The notes under the pieces are model-generated. The model was not told the origin of the DNA, did no database searches, and was given only the letters and a program-made list of their open reading frames with translations. From contig NZ_CP108041.1 of NCBI RefSeq assembly GCF_036173065.1, positions 3,723,001 to 3,787,000 on the forward strand: a stretch of 64,000 nucleotides of DNA, written 5' to 3'. The position numbers and the translations under genes were made by a program. The DNA comes from Rhodococcus sp. NBC_00297 (GTDB taxonomy: Bacteria > Actinomycetota > Actinomycetes > Mycobacteriales > Mycobacteriaceae). Below are positions 16,394 through 24,602 of the stretch, in pieces; position 1 is the first letter of the stretch, and every line of letters begins with the position of its first letter.

Positions 16394-16817
16394 CGCCGTC
16401 GACGATCTCCACCTGCGCGGTGGTGAGCGGTACGGCGCGTCCGACGGCGGCCACCACTGCGGAGTAGGGCGGGAAACCGAAGATCACTCCTTTGGGCCCG
16501 GACACCATGGACCCGTCGGTCACGTCGAATTCCGCCCTATGCCAGGGGCACTGGAGGCAGCCGTTCTCGGTCACCCGCCCGCGCCCGAGCTTGGCGAGTT
16601 GGTGTCGGCACGTGTTCCCGACGGCGAACGGTGTCCCGTCGGGCCGGATGCCGACCGCGAGCACCCCGTGGTCGTCGGTGCGCACCTCGGCCACGCCCCT
16701 CTCGTCCAGATCGGCGACACGCACGAGGTCTCGCCCGCGTGCCCGGATCGGCTGATCGTGGAGCACGGGTGGGAGCACGCTGCGCGGTCGCGGGGCGGGG
16801 GCGCGGTCGTCGGCCAT
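16374..16817 (-). CDS. Rieske [2Fe-2S] protein
   Basis: 147 residues containing the Rieske pair C70-x-H72 (NTCRHQ) and C90-x2-H93 (LQCPWHRAEF). No catalytic iron domain, membrane anchor or oxygenase subunit is present, so it is a soluble ferredoxin-like electron carrier or a stand-alone Rieske regulator. It overlaps the amidase 3' end in convergent orientation; the partner is not encoded nearby. Confidence 0.88.
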   Translation of the reverse strand: MADDRAPAPRPRSVLPPVLHDQPIRARGRDLVRVADLDERGVAEVRTDDHGVLAVGIRPDGTPFAVGNTCRHQLAKLGRGRVTENGCLQCPWHRAEFDVTDGSMVSGPKGVIFGFPPYSAVVAAVGRAVPLTTAQVEIVDGVIRLAH

Positions 16818-16845
16818 GGGCGGGGGTTACCCGGACGGCGGCCGA

Positions 16846-17142
16846 CTACGCGTCGTCGGTACCGGGCCTCGGGACGTCGGTCTCCCAACGCGCGCGGCGT
16901 TCGTCGTCGGACTGTTCCCACCACGGCGTGCCGCGTTCGCCGAGAGCGACCTTGGCGGCCTGTACACCGGCGCGGGACTCCGCGGCGCCGCCGGTCCGGC
17001 GGACGTCGCGTCGCCACGCCATCAGGATCGACCGCAGTTCGGCGCCGCGCTCCTCGGGAATGTCGGGATCGGTGGCGCGCCACTTCCGCCCGTCGATCAC
17101 GATGTGGTGGCCGTCCTCGGTGTACTCCCGGCCGTCCGTCAT
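16846..17142 (-). CDS. Conserved 98-residue protein, actinobacterial Tol-like hypothetical
   Basis: Starts MTDGREYTEDGHHIVIDGRK and carries a helical, charged middle and C-terminus (ELRSILMAWRRDVRR). Proteins with this opening are common in actinomycetes and are often labelled 'biopolymer transporter Tol', a label without functional support. Its ATG overlaps the stop of the EamA transporter gene by 4 nt, so it is the second gene of that operon. A longer frame upstream is an antisense shadow of the transporter. Confidence 0.7.
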   Translation of the reverse strand: MTDGREYTEDGHHIVIDGRKWRATDPDIPEERGAELRSILMAWRRDVRRTGGAAESRAGVQAAKVALGERGTPWWEQSDDERRARWETDVPRPGTDDA

Positions 17143-18086
17143 GACACCGATGCTAGCGACGACTTCGGGATGTCCCGTCGGGTTCCGGCCCGAAGACGCA
17201 TCGTGACGACAGTGATGGCCACGAAGGTCAGCGCCAGACCGATCGCGGTGAGGGCGGTGAACGGCTCGCCGAAGAGCAGGGCGCCCCACACGGTGGTGAC
17301 GGGCGGTACGAGGAACATCAGAGCGTTCACCCTCGTCACCCCCACCCGGTCGAGCAGATACCAATACAGCCCGTACCCACCGAACGTCGCGAACACCACC
17401 AGTCCCGCCGTCGCCGCCCAGAAGTCGAGTGTCGTCGGCGGTACCGCGGTGCCCGTCGCGACCGCGCCGGCGGTGAAGACGACGGCCGATGTGGCGCAGT
17501 GGATTCCGAGGGCGCTGAAGGGTGCCGGTCGCTGGGCGCGACGGTCGACGAAGGTCGCGGCGACCAGAGACATCATTCCCACCAGCGGAACGAGGTAGGC
17601 CCACGCCGGGGTGGTCGCGGTGGTCGCCGTGGCGTCCGCAACGGTGGCGAGCGCGACGCCGAAAGCACCGATCAGGAGCCCGATCCATTGTCGGCCCGAG
17701 GCCGCCGCGCCCAGCAGGGGGCCCGCCAGCGCTGCCGCGACGAGTGGCTGCACTCCGTCGACGAGGGCCGTGGTGCCGGTGGAGACCCCGAGGCCGATGG
17801 CCCAGTACACAGTGAGGAGGTAGCCGGACTGCGACAGAAAGCCCACGATCACCTGCCGCCGAAGGTCCGGGCCTCGAACTCGGCGAGACCCGAAGAGCCA
17901 CGTCGGTGCGAGCAGCAGGGCGAGGGGGAGGAACCGCCACATCAGGACGGTGGTGACGGCAGCGTCCTCACCGCTGATCTTCGCGCCGATGAAACCGGAC
18001 GACCAGCAGAGTACGAACGCCGCGCCCGCCAGTACCGACCCGACGGCAGTGCGTCGATCCACAGGTATACCGATCTGTCTACTCAT
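17139..18086 (-). CDS. EamA/DMT-superfamily exporter
   Basis: 315 residues with ten hydrophobic helices arranged as two EamA repeats (VLCWSSGFIGAKISGEDA in the first; FGGYGLYWYLLDRVGVTRVN in the second). The ATG is 6 nt from a TAGTCT box on the minus strand, consistent with leaderless transcription. It is divergent from a TetR gene with 35 bp between start codons and shares the inverted-repeat operator, making it the likely regulated target. Substrate unknown (amino acid or drug efflux are usual). Confidence 0.9.
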   Translation of the reverse strand: MSRQIGIPVDRRTAVGSVLAGAAFVLCWSSGFIGAKISGEDAAVTTVLMWRFLPLALLLAPTWLFGSRRVRGPDLRRQVIVGFLSQSGYLLTVYWAIGLGVSTGTTALVDGVQPLVAAALAGPLLGAAASGRQWIGLLIGAFGVALATVADATATTATTPAWAYLVPLVGMMSLVAATFVDRRAQRPAPFSALGIHCATSAVVFTAGAVATGTAVPPTTLDFWAATAGLVVFATFGGYGLYWYLLDRVGVTRVNALMFLVPPVTTVWGALLFGEPFTALTAIGLALTFVAITVVTMRLRAGTRRDIPKSSLASVS

Positions 18087-18112
18087 GACAGCAGACTACA
18101 CAGATCGGTATA
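18066..18112. promoter_or_regulatory. Inverted repeat controlling divergent EamA and TetR genes
   Basis: Arms TATACCGATCTGT (18066-18078) and ACAGATCGGTATA (18100-18112) are exact reverse complements, 21 nt apart. The right arm merges into the TetR -10 (TATAGT, 18109-18114, 7 nt from its ATG); the left arm lies inside the first codons of the EamA gene, and the EamA -10 (18098-18093) is between them. One repressor can thus block both leaderless promoters. Confidence 0.7.
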
Positions 18113-18121
18113 GTTCGAAAC

Positions 18122-18703
18122 ATGACATCCGAGGTCGCCTGGACGCCGAAGGCGCGTGCCGTGCTGGCCGCGGCCGACGAGCTGTTCTACGAGCAGGGCA
18201 TTCACGCGGTCGGCGTCGACACGATCGCGGCGCGAGCCGGCGTCACGAAGAAGACGTTGTACGACCGTTTCGAGTCCAAGGAACGGCTCGTCGTGGAGTA
18301 CCTGCGGGAACGTGACCGTCAGTGGCGCGAGTTCCTCGCCGTCCGGCTGGGTGCCGTCTCCGCCGACGACGCCGGCGATCGGATCGATGCGATGCTCGTC
18401 GCCTCGGCCGAGTGGACGGCGCAGCGAAGTGGCAAGGGATGCAGCATGGTCAACGCGCACGCGGAGATCAGCGACCCCGCCCACCCGGCCTATCCGGTGA
18501 TCATCGGGCAGAAGCGCTGGATGGCCGATCTGTTCGTCGACATCCTCGCGGCCGCAGGAGTGCCCGACCCGGCGGGGACGGCCGACCTGCTGATGCTCGT
18601 GCACGAGGGCGCGCTGGTGTGCGCGGGAATGGGAGTGGTCGAGCGGCCCTTCGACCGTGCGCGTGCTGCCGCGCGTCTACTCCTCGAGCCCACCGGCCGG
18701 TGA
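18122..18703 (+). CDS. TetR-family repressor of the EamA exporter
   Basis: 193 residues with a TetR helix-turn-helix (VDTIAARAGVTKKTLYDRFESK) and a C-terminal domain of the TetR_C group seen in regulators of exporters. The ATG follows TATAGT by 7 nt (leaderless). Divergence from the EamA gene and the shared inverted repeat make autoregulation and control of that exporter likely. The 3' end overlaps the convergent LLM gene by 27 nt. Confidence 0.9.
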   Translation: MTSEVAWTPKARAVLAAADELFYEQGIHAVGVDTIAARAGVTKKTLYDRFESKERLVVEYLRERDRQWREFLAVRLGAVSADDAGDRIDAMLVASAEWTAQRSGKGCSMVNAHAEISDPAHPAYPVIIGQKRWMADLFVDILAAAGVPDPAGTADLLMLVHEGALVCAGMGVVERPFDRARAAARLLLEPTGR

Positions 18704-19702
18704 CCACCCGAGCGCCGGCCCGAGCGTCGTCGCCATGTCGGTGAGAATCTGCACGTAGTCGTCGTGGTCGAAGCTGAAAGGCAGAGCGAACGCCACCTCG
18801 TCGATCTCCCGGAAGGCTGCGCGCGCCTGCAACTGCTCCACGAGCTGCTCGGTGGTGCCCACCAGATCGGGAGCGAATAGAAGGCGGGCCGGGCCGACCG
18901 GTGACCGGGTGCGGCCCAGACGGGCATCGGCGTACTCCTGGTAGCGGGCACGCTGGCTCGGTGTGGCCGAGTCGGTCGGAATCACCACCAAGCCCTGCGA
19001 GACCCGAGCACCGTTCCCCGCCGAGTGTGCCGAGCGGAAAGCCTCGATGTGGGAGAGCTGGATGCGGTCGAAGTCGTCGTCCTCCTCGGCCTTCACGACG
19101 CTGCTCGTCAGGAAGTTCATACCGTTCGCGCCGGCCCAGCGAGCCGACCCGAGCGACGCTCCGCCGTACCACATCCGGGACGCAAGACCGGGCGAATGAG
19201 GCTGTGCGCGTGAGGAATGCACCTCGATGCCGTCCATCCCCTCGAAGTCCGTCAGACGATCGCCTCGGATCGCGGCGAGGAGCCGCTCGACCCGGGCGTA
19301 GCTGAAGTCCTCCCGATCGGCGGTGTCGGGGTACAGCGCATCCCTGAGCCGGTCGAAGTTCATCGGCGGGCCCACGCTGACCCCGGGATTCAGGCGCCCG
19401 CCGGACAGGATGTCGACGGTGGCGAGGTCCTCGGCCAGCCGCACCGGGTTCTCCCACCCCAGCGGAGTCACGGCGGTGCCGAACTCGATCCGCGAGGTCC
19501 GCTGCGATGCGGCGGCCAGCACGGCGACGGGGGAGGAGATGCCGTACTGCAGGTGGCGATGCCGCAACCAGGCGCTGTCGAAGCCGAGACGTTCGCCCAG
19601 CTCGATGATCGCGAGCGTCGACTCGTGCCCGGCCGCGGGGTCGTCCCCGTCGAACAGTCCGATCGTGAGAAAACCCATCCTGCGCAGCGGTCTCGGGTGC
19701 AT
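18677..19702 (-). CDS. LLM-class flavin-dependent oxidoreductase
   Basis: 341 residues of the luciferase-like monooxygenase fold: IGLFDGDDPAAGHESTL at the N-terminus, WLRHRHLQYG, GTAVTPLGWENPVRLAEDLA and GRLNPGVSVG near the flavin site. Such proteins use FMN or F420 to oxidise diverse substrates. The start at 19702 (MHPRPLRRMGFL) has a GGGGGG run upstream; 19678 is an alternative giving 333 residues. No reductase lies nearby. Confidence 0.85.
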   Translation of the reverse strand: MHPRPLRRMGFLTIGLFDGDDPAAGHESTLAIIELGERLGFDSAWLRHRHLQYGISSPVAVLAAASQRTSRIEFGTAVTPLGWENPVRLAEDLATVDILSGGRLNPGVSVGPPMNFDRLRDALYPDTADREDFSYARVERLLAAIRGDRLTDFEGMDGIEVHSSRAQPHSPGLASRMWYGGASLGSARWAGANGMNFLTSSVVKAEEDDDFDRIQLSHIEAFRSAHSAGNGARVSQGLVVIPTDSATPSQRARYQEYADARLGRTRSPVGPARLLFAPDLVGTTEQLVEQLQARAAFREIDEVAFALPFSFDHDDYVQILTDMATTLGPALGWSPAGGLEE

Positions 19703-19784
19703 GGGTCCATGATCCCCCCGTGAGCCTTTCGCGCATCCCCGAGTACGCAAACCGCGCACGGGGGCGAAGCCCTATGATCACGCG

Positions 19785-20447
19785 ATGACCGATCACGATC
19801 ATGTTGCCGCTCGCCGAGAGATCACGTCCGCCCTACTGGCGGCCTTCGAACGTCGTCACGAGGTGCTCGACGTCATCGTCGAGGCCGAGACCCGGCCCGA
19901 CGCCGTGGAGGCGATCGCCACCCTGCTCGGCACGTCACGGTTGGGCGGCGAGGCCGTCATGGGCATGTCGTTCGCCAGCCTCACCAAGGACGCCCGCCGG
20001 AGCAACGCCGCCGAGCTCGAGGACTTGGACAGCCGCCTGAACTTCACGTTGGCCGAGCGTCCCGCCAGCGCGGGAGAGACCCTGGTGCTGGAAGCGTTCT
20101 CGGACGACGACCGCGACCTGTTCGCCGCCCGCCTCGCGGACGTCGGTTCCGCGGGTGACGGATCCGGCGGAGCGGCCGGTGATCTGGACACCGAGCTGGC
20201 TGCGGCACGGGACCGCCTCGACTCCGAGCAGGCCGCGTGGTTCGTCGCACGCGAGGGCGCGGAGAAGGTGGGCATCGTCTTCGGCGAGCTCGCCGGTGGC
20301 GACATCGACCTTCGGGTGTGGATCCACCCCGGACACCGGAAGAAGGGCTACGGCACTGCGGCGCTGCGGAAGTCGCGCGCCGAGATGGCGGCGGTGTTCC
20401 CGGGGGTGCCCATGATCGTGCGCACCCCCGGGGTCCAGCCGTCCTGA
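19785..20447 (+). CDS. GyrA-like helical segment fused to a GNAT acetyltransferase domain
   Basis: 220 residues in two parts. Residues about 10-85 (RRHEVLDVIVEAETRPDAVE, then AVMGMSFASLTK) follow the pattern of the GyrA/ParC segment behind the exit gate, in which IALDNID-VI-IIR-S, AILDMRL-RLT and EYEEL occur in the same order. Residues about 100-215 look like a compact GNAT domain whose acetyl-CoA loop is HRKKGYGTAAL (184-194). TATGAT ends 6 nt before the ATG, so the gene is leaderless and the start secure. A gyrase-binding or topoisomerase-acetylating role is possible but untested; the GyrA similarity is by eye. Confidence 0.65.
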   Translation: MTDHDHVAARREITSALLAAFERRHEVLDVIVEAETRPDAVEAIATLLGTSRLGGEAVMGMSFASLTKDARRSNAAELEDLDSRLNFTLAERPASAGETLVLEAFSDDDRDLFAARLADVGSAGDGSGGAAGDLDTELAAARDRLDSEQAAWFVAREGAEKVGIVFGELAGGDIDLRVWIHPGHRKKGYGTAALRKSRAEMAAVFPGVPMIVRTPGVQPS

Positions 20448-20466
20448 CACTTCTCGTGAGAGGCGA

Positions 20467-21339
20467 TCAGGCCCGGTACTTCTCGACGTACCGGGTCATC
20501 GTCTCGAGCTGGTAGCGGGAGACGTCGTGGGCGTTCTCGTTCTCGGCGAACACACTCGACACCATGACGGTGTCGTTGTCGTAGAACCCGAGTGAGCCCA
20601 GGCCGCCGAAGAACTGGTCCCAGTCGACGTCCCCGTCGCCGATCTTCAGATGCTGGTGCACCCGCACCGCGTTGCCGGGCGGATTGGTGATGTACCGCAA
20701 CCCGTGCGAGCGGTGATGATCCATCGTGTCCGCCACGTGCACAAGACGCACCATGTCCCCGGCGGCGGCCATGATCGCCGGCAGGTCACCACCCATGTGG
20801 AACTGGTGGCACGCCACGATCACCATGCCGATGTTCGGGGAGTTGATCCCGCGGATGGTGCGGATCGCGGCGAGCCCGTCCTCGACGAAATCGTCCGGAT
20901 GCGGATCGATCAGGACGTCGAGCCCCTCGCGCTCGATGATGGGGACCAGTTCCTCCATCGACCGGTAGAACGCCCGCTCGGACTCCTCCGGCTTCTCCGG
21001 TCGACCGGAGAACTCGGTGTTCATCGTCGACACCCCGAGGTCGACGGTGATCTGGATGGCCCGCTTCCAGTAGCGCACGGCCGCCTCGCGGGCGTCCTCG
21101 TCGGGACCGGACCACCGCAGCACCGGCAACACCGACGCGATCCCGACGCCGGCGTCCGAGCACGCCTTGCGGAACTTCGCGACCAACCCGTCGTCGGCCT
21201 TGGGATGGTTGAAGAACGGGATCATGTCCACGTGCGGCGTCAGCTGCAACCACTCGTACCCCAGATCGGCCACCACGGCGGGCAGCTCGAGCAGCGAATG
21301 CGAATGATGAAACGGCGTCGGATCGAGCGCGATCTTCAT
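20467..21339 (-). CDS. Sugar phosphate isomerase/epimerase (xylose-isomerase-like TIM barrel)
   Basis: 290 residues with the AP-endonuclease-2/xylose-isomerase fold: metal-ligand segments MNTEFSGRP, LIDPHPDDF and VACHQFHMGG. It begins 1 nt after the stop of the iolG-like gene and is the last gene of a three-gene operon, so it probably acts on an inosose or keto-sugar intermediate. Related isomerases occur with oxidoreductases in inositol-catabolic clusters of actinomycetes. Start at 21339 (MKIALDPTPFHHS); a longer frame is not supported. Confidence 0.85.
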   Translation of the reverse strand: MKIALDPTPFHHSHSLLELPAVVADLGYEWLQLTPHVDMIPFFNHPKADDGLVAKFRKACSDAGVGIASVLPVLRWSGPDEDAREAAVRYWKRAIQITVDLGVSTMNTEFSGRPEKPEESERAFYRSMEELVPIIEREGLDVLIDPHPDDFVEDGLAAIRTIRGINSPNIGMVIVACHQFHMGGDLPAIMAAAGDMVRLVHVADTMDHHRSHGLRYITNPPGNAVRVHQHLKIGDGDVDWDQFFGGLGSLGFYDNDTVMVSSVFAENENAHDVSRYQLETMTRYVEKYRA

Positions 21340-21340
21340 C

Positions 21341-22375
21341 TCAGGCTCCGACGATGGACGAGCGCTGCACCATCTCGACGGCGACCGGGGCACCGGACTC
21401 GAGCGACTTCACGCCGGCCTCGCACACCGCGGCTGCAGCGTATCCGTCCCACGCTCCGGGGCCGTCGACGTAGTTGCCCGTCTCGGCGCCGGCCTTCACC
21501 GCGTCGACCCAGCGCTGGATCTCGGTATCGTAGGCCTGGCCGAAGCGCTGCACGAAGCCGGGAGTGATGGTGCCGCCCCAGGTTCCGGGAGCGGACTTGC
21601 GGACGAGGCCGACGTCGAGACCGATCATCGCGCTGCCGTGCTCGGCCACGACCTCGGTGCGCACCTCGTAGGCGACGCCGGTGGTGACGAACACCTCGGC
21701 GTCGACGTGTCGACCGGACTCCGTGGTGAAGATGGCGATCTGCGGATCTCGCAGGCCCTGCGGTGCCGATGGATTGGCCGACGGGCTGATGATCTGCACC
21801 GACGTGATCTCCTCGTCGAGGAGGAAGCGCGTGACGTCCACCTCGTGCACCAGCGAGTCGCGCACGATCATCGCGCTGTCGAAGTGCGGCGGCACGGCGG
21901 GGTTGCGGTGTGCGCAGTGCACCACCAGCGGACGGCCGAGCTCGCCGGAATCGATGAGTGCCTTGAGCTGGTCGTACTCGGTGTCGAAGCGGCGCATGAA
22001 TCCGACCTGGATGAGCTTCTTGCCCAGTGCGGCCTCGGCTTCCACGACGGCGAGGGACGTGGCCACATCGGTGGTCAGCGGCTTCTCGCACATGACGGGC
22101 TTGCCGTGCTCGAGACACGCGAGAAGCTGCTTCTCGTGGGTCGGGCCGGGAGTGGCCAGGACGACGGCGTCGACCTCGGGGTCGGCGATCGCGTCGAGGG
22201 GACCTTCGACGACGCGGCAGCCGGGGATGGTCGCGGCGAGTTCGTGGGCCTTCGCGCTGACGTAGTCGTTGATCACGGCGACGCGGGCGCCGGTGATCTT
22301 CGAGGTGATGCGGGCGACGTGATCGGCACCCATCATGCCGACACCCAGGACCGCGATGCGGAGTTCGGTGGTCAT
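21341..22375 (-). CDS. iolG: Inositol 2-dehydrogenase-like Gfo/Idh/MocA oxidoreductase
   Basis: 344 residues. N-terminal NAD-binding motif GVGMMGADH, then the family's CEKPL motif (MCEKPLTTD), HRNP segment (AHRNPAVPP) and a D-x3-H pair (HEVDVTRFL) seen in inositol dehydrogenases. The reaction would be oxidation of myo- or scyllo-inositol to the inosose. It sits between two isomerase genes; iolE-like is upstream (35 nt) and another isomerase is downstream (1 nt). The exact sugar substrate is inferred. Confidence 0.8.
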   Translation of the reverse strand: MTTELRIAVLGVGMMGADHVARITSKITGARVAVINDYVSAKAHELAATIPGCRVVEGPLDAIADPEVDAVVLATPGPTHEKQLLACLEHGKPVMCEKPLTTDVATSLAVVEAEAALGKKLIQVGFMRRFDTEYDQLKALIDSGELGRPLVVHCAHRNPAVPPHFDSAMIVRDSLVHEVDVTRFLLDEEITSVQIISPSANPSAPQGLRDPQIAIFTTESGRHVDAEVFVTTGVAYEVRTEVVAEHGSAMIGLDVGLVRKSAPGTWGGTITPGFVQRFGQAYDTEIQRWVDAVKAGAETGNYVDGPGAWDGYAAAAVCEAGVKSLESGAPVAVEMVQRSSIVGA

Positions 22376-22410
22376 CGTGTCAATCCGTTTCTGTAGGTGC
22401 GAAAGTGTGG

Positions 22411-23334
22411 TCAGGCGAACGTGACGGCGGGAATGCCGCAGGAGCCCAGGTACTTCCGGGTGCGCTGCGCGATCGGCAGGGGAGCGTCGACGGCGCACGG
22501 GTACATGTCCTGCTCGACGATCGCGAAGATGTCCGCGGTGAGCTTGCCGTCGTCCGCGAGGCGCTCGATGGTCTTCAGGAGCGGGGGCATGTCCGGGATG
22601 CCGAGCGGCGGTTCCGTCATGGCGCCGAGCTTGACCGCCTCGCCGAACGGCAGATCCTCCGCTGCGACCCTGGCGCGGACCTCCTCGTTCACCTGCTTGA
22701 GGTGGAGGTACCCGATGCGCTCGGGCGCCCGCTCGATGATCGCGATGTTGTCACCGCCGCAGTAGCTGATGTGGCCGGTGTCGAGGCACAGGTTCACGAA
22801 CTCGCTCGAGGTGCCGTCGAGGAAGCGGTACACGTTCTCCTCGGTGTCGACGTGGCTGTCGGCGTGCGGGTGGTACTGCGCCTTGACGCCGTACTGCTCG
22901 AACATGCGCTTGCCGAGCTCGTTCATGCCCTCGGTCTTCTTGCGCCACTGGTCTGCCGTGAGGTCGCGGTCCTCGAGCACCGCGCCGGTGGAGGGGTCAC
23001 GCCACATCTCGGGGATGACGACGACGTGCTTCCCGCCGGCGGCGGCGGTCAGCTTGGCGACGTCCTCGATCTGCGTCCACACCGCGTCCCACGCGTCGTC
23101 CTGATGCAGGTGTTCGAACACCGTGCCGGCCGACAGCTTGAGACCCCGAGAGCCCAACTCCGACAGCAGCTTCTGCGGATCAGTGGGCAGGTAGCCGTAC
23201 GGGCCCAGTTCGATCCACTCGTAGCCCGACGCCGACACCTCGTCGAGGAAGCGGCCGTACGGGGTCTGCTGAGGATCCTCGGGGAACCACACTCCCCAGG
23301 AGTCGGGGGCGGATCCGACGCGAATCGTGCTCAT
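22411..23334 (-). CDS. IolE-like inosose dehydratase / sugar isomerase
   Basis: 307 residues, TIM barrel. The opening VGSAPDSWGVWFPEDP is characteristic of the IolE (2-keto-myo-inositol dehydratase) and related branch, and later AQYHPHADSHVD, NLCLDTGHISYCGGD and YLHLKQVN hold metal-binding acids and histidines. As first gene of the operon, it would dehydrate the inosose made by the IolG-like enzyme. No inositol transporter or iolB/C/D gene is in the window, so the pathway is incomplete here. Confidence 0.85.
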   Translation of the reverse strand: MSTIRVGSAPDSWGVWFPEDPQQTPYGRFLDEVSASGYEWIELGPYGYLPTDPQKLLSELGSRGLKLSAGTVFEHLHQDDAWDAVWTQIEDVAKLTAAAGGKHVVVIPEMWRDPSTGAVLEDRDLTADQWRKKTEGMNELGKRMFEQYGVKAQYHPHADSHVDTEENVYRFLDGTSSEFVNLCLDTGHISYCGGDNIAIIERAPERIGYLHLKQVNEEVRARVAAEDLPFGEAVKLGAMTEPPLGIPDMPPLLKTIERLADDGKLTADIFAIVEQDMYPCAVDAPLPIAQRTRKYLGSCGIPAVTFA

Positions 23335-23382
23335 GTCTCGGGGGTTCCTCTCGAAGAATGTCCGGCGCTCGTGCTGTGGCAC

Positions 23383-23408
23383 TAACGCGCTTAAGTAACG
23401 CGCTTAAG
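23383..23408. promoter_or_regulatory. Tandem LacI operators between iolE-like and lacI genes
   Basis: TAACGCGCTTAAG occurs twice head to tail (23383-23395 and 23396-23408). Each copy contains the near-palindrome TAACGCGCTTA with the central CG typical of LacI-family sites. A TACTAT -10 box for the lacI gene follows at 23410-23415. It lies between the divergent iol operon and its LacI gene, so repression of both is probable. Confidence 0.72.
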
Positions 23409-23462
23409 CTACTATGAGGTGGATCACGCTTCCGTGTCAAGCCCCGTCCCAGAGGAGTGCCG

Positions 23463-24497
23463 GTGTCCACGCCGCCCCGCAGCCGCAAGACGACGATGAG
23501 TGACGTCGCCGCTCTGGCGGGAGTGTCCCGGACCCTGGTGTCGTTCGTCCTCAGTGGCAAACCGGGTGCGAGTGACGACACTCGCGACCGTGTCCTGGCC
23601 GCTGCGCGCGAACTCGACTATCGACCCGACAACGCCGCGCGACTCCTCGCGCGCGGGCGGAGCAGGACGTTGGGGGTCGTGATCGACGTGCGACAGCCGT
23701 TCCAGGCCGATCTCGTGACCCACATCTATCCCGTGGCCGAGGCGGCCGGGTACGAGGTGTTGCTGTCCGCGAGCGCGCCAGGCCGGGACGAGACGAAGGC
23801 GATCGAGGCGCTGCTCAGCCATCGCTGCGAAGGCGTGATCCTGCTCGGTCCGTCGTCCTCACCCGAGTACGTCGCGCATCTCGAGGAGCGGGCGGTGGTG
23901 GTCATGATCGGACGGGCCCTGCCCGCCACCGACTTCGACATCGTGCGCAGCGCCGACGACCACGGAGTGCGTCAGGCGGTCGACCACCTCGTCGGTCTCG
24001 GGCACGTGGATATCCACCACGTCGACGGTGGTACCGACTCCGGTGCGACCGAGCGTCGCGCCGCCTTCCGTGCCGCGATGGACGAGCGCGGTCTTCCCGC
24101 CGTGGTGTGGCCGGGTGCGCACACCGAGGAGGCGGGCAGTGCCGCCGGAACGCGCATGGTCGCCGAGCGGCGGGTGCCCACCGCGGTGATGGCCGGCAAC
24201 GATCTGTGCGCGGTGGGACTGATGGACGCGTTCCACCGTGCCGGAATCGCTGTGCCCGATGATGTCTCGGTGGTGGGCTACGACGACAGCGAGCTGGCGC
24301 ACCTCTCGCGCATCGATCTCACGACCGTCCGGCAGGACGCCGAGGGTCTGGCGGCGACGGCGGTGCGGTTCGCCATCGCCCGCCTCGAGGACGAGAGCCT
24401 CGCGCCCGCCGAGCTGGTGGTCGAGCCGTCACTCGTCGTGCGCGGGAGTACCGGGCCCGTGCGCACGGTCGCGCGTCAGACGGCCCGGCGCACCTGA
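23463..24497 (+). CDS. LacI-family repressor of the inositol-type operon
   Basis: 344 residues. The N-terminal helix-turn-helix is intact (TMSDVAALAGVSRTLVSFVL), followed by the hinge RLLARGRSRTLGVVID and a ligand-binding domain (VSVVGYDDSELAHLSRIDLT). GTG at 23463 is preferred since AGAGGA lies 6 nt upstream; GTG 23457 is a second in-frame possibility. Divergent from the iolE-like gene, with two 13-bp operators between, it probably responds to an inositol-derived ligand. Confidence 0.9.
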   Translation: MSTPPRSRKTTMSDVAALAGVSRTLVSFVLSGKPGASDDTRDRVLAAARELDYRPDNAARLLARGRSRTLGVVIDVRQPFQADLVTHIYPVAEAAGYEVLLSASAPGRDETKAIEALLSHRCEGVILLGPSSSPEYVAHLEERAVVVMIGRALPATDFDIVRSADDHGVRQAVDHLVGLGHVDIHHVDGGTDSGATERRAAFRAAMDERGLPAVVWPGAHTEEAGSAAGTRMVAERRVPTAVMAGNDLCAVGLMDAFHRAGIAVPDDVSVVGYDDSELAHLSRIDLTTVRQDAEGLAATAVRFAIARLEDESLAPAELVVEPSLVVRGSTGPVRTVARQTARRT

Positions 24498-24602
24498 CGC
24501 CGTTCGCGGGCGGTCGACCCGACCCGGGGTTCGACTCGAGCAGATCGCACTGGCGCAGCGCACCCTCGTTTCGACGCGGCCCTCGTCGGTCACTCTCTCG
24601 AA

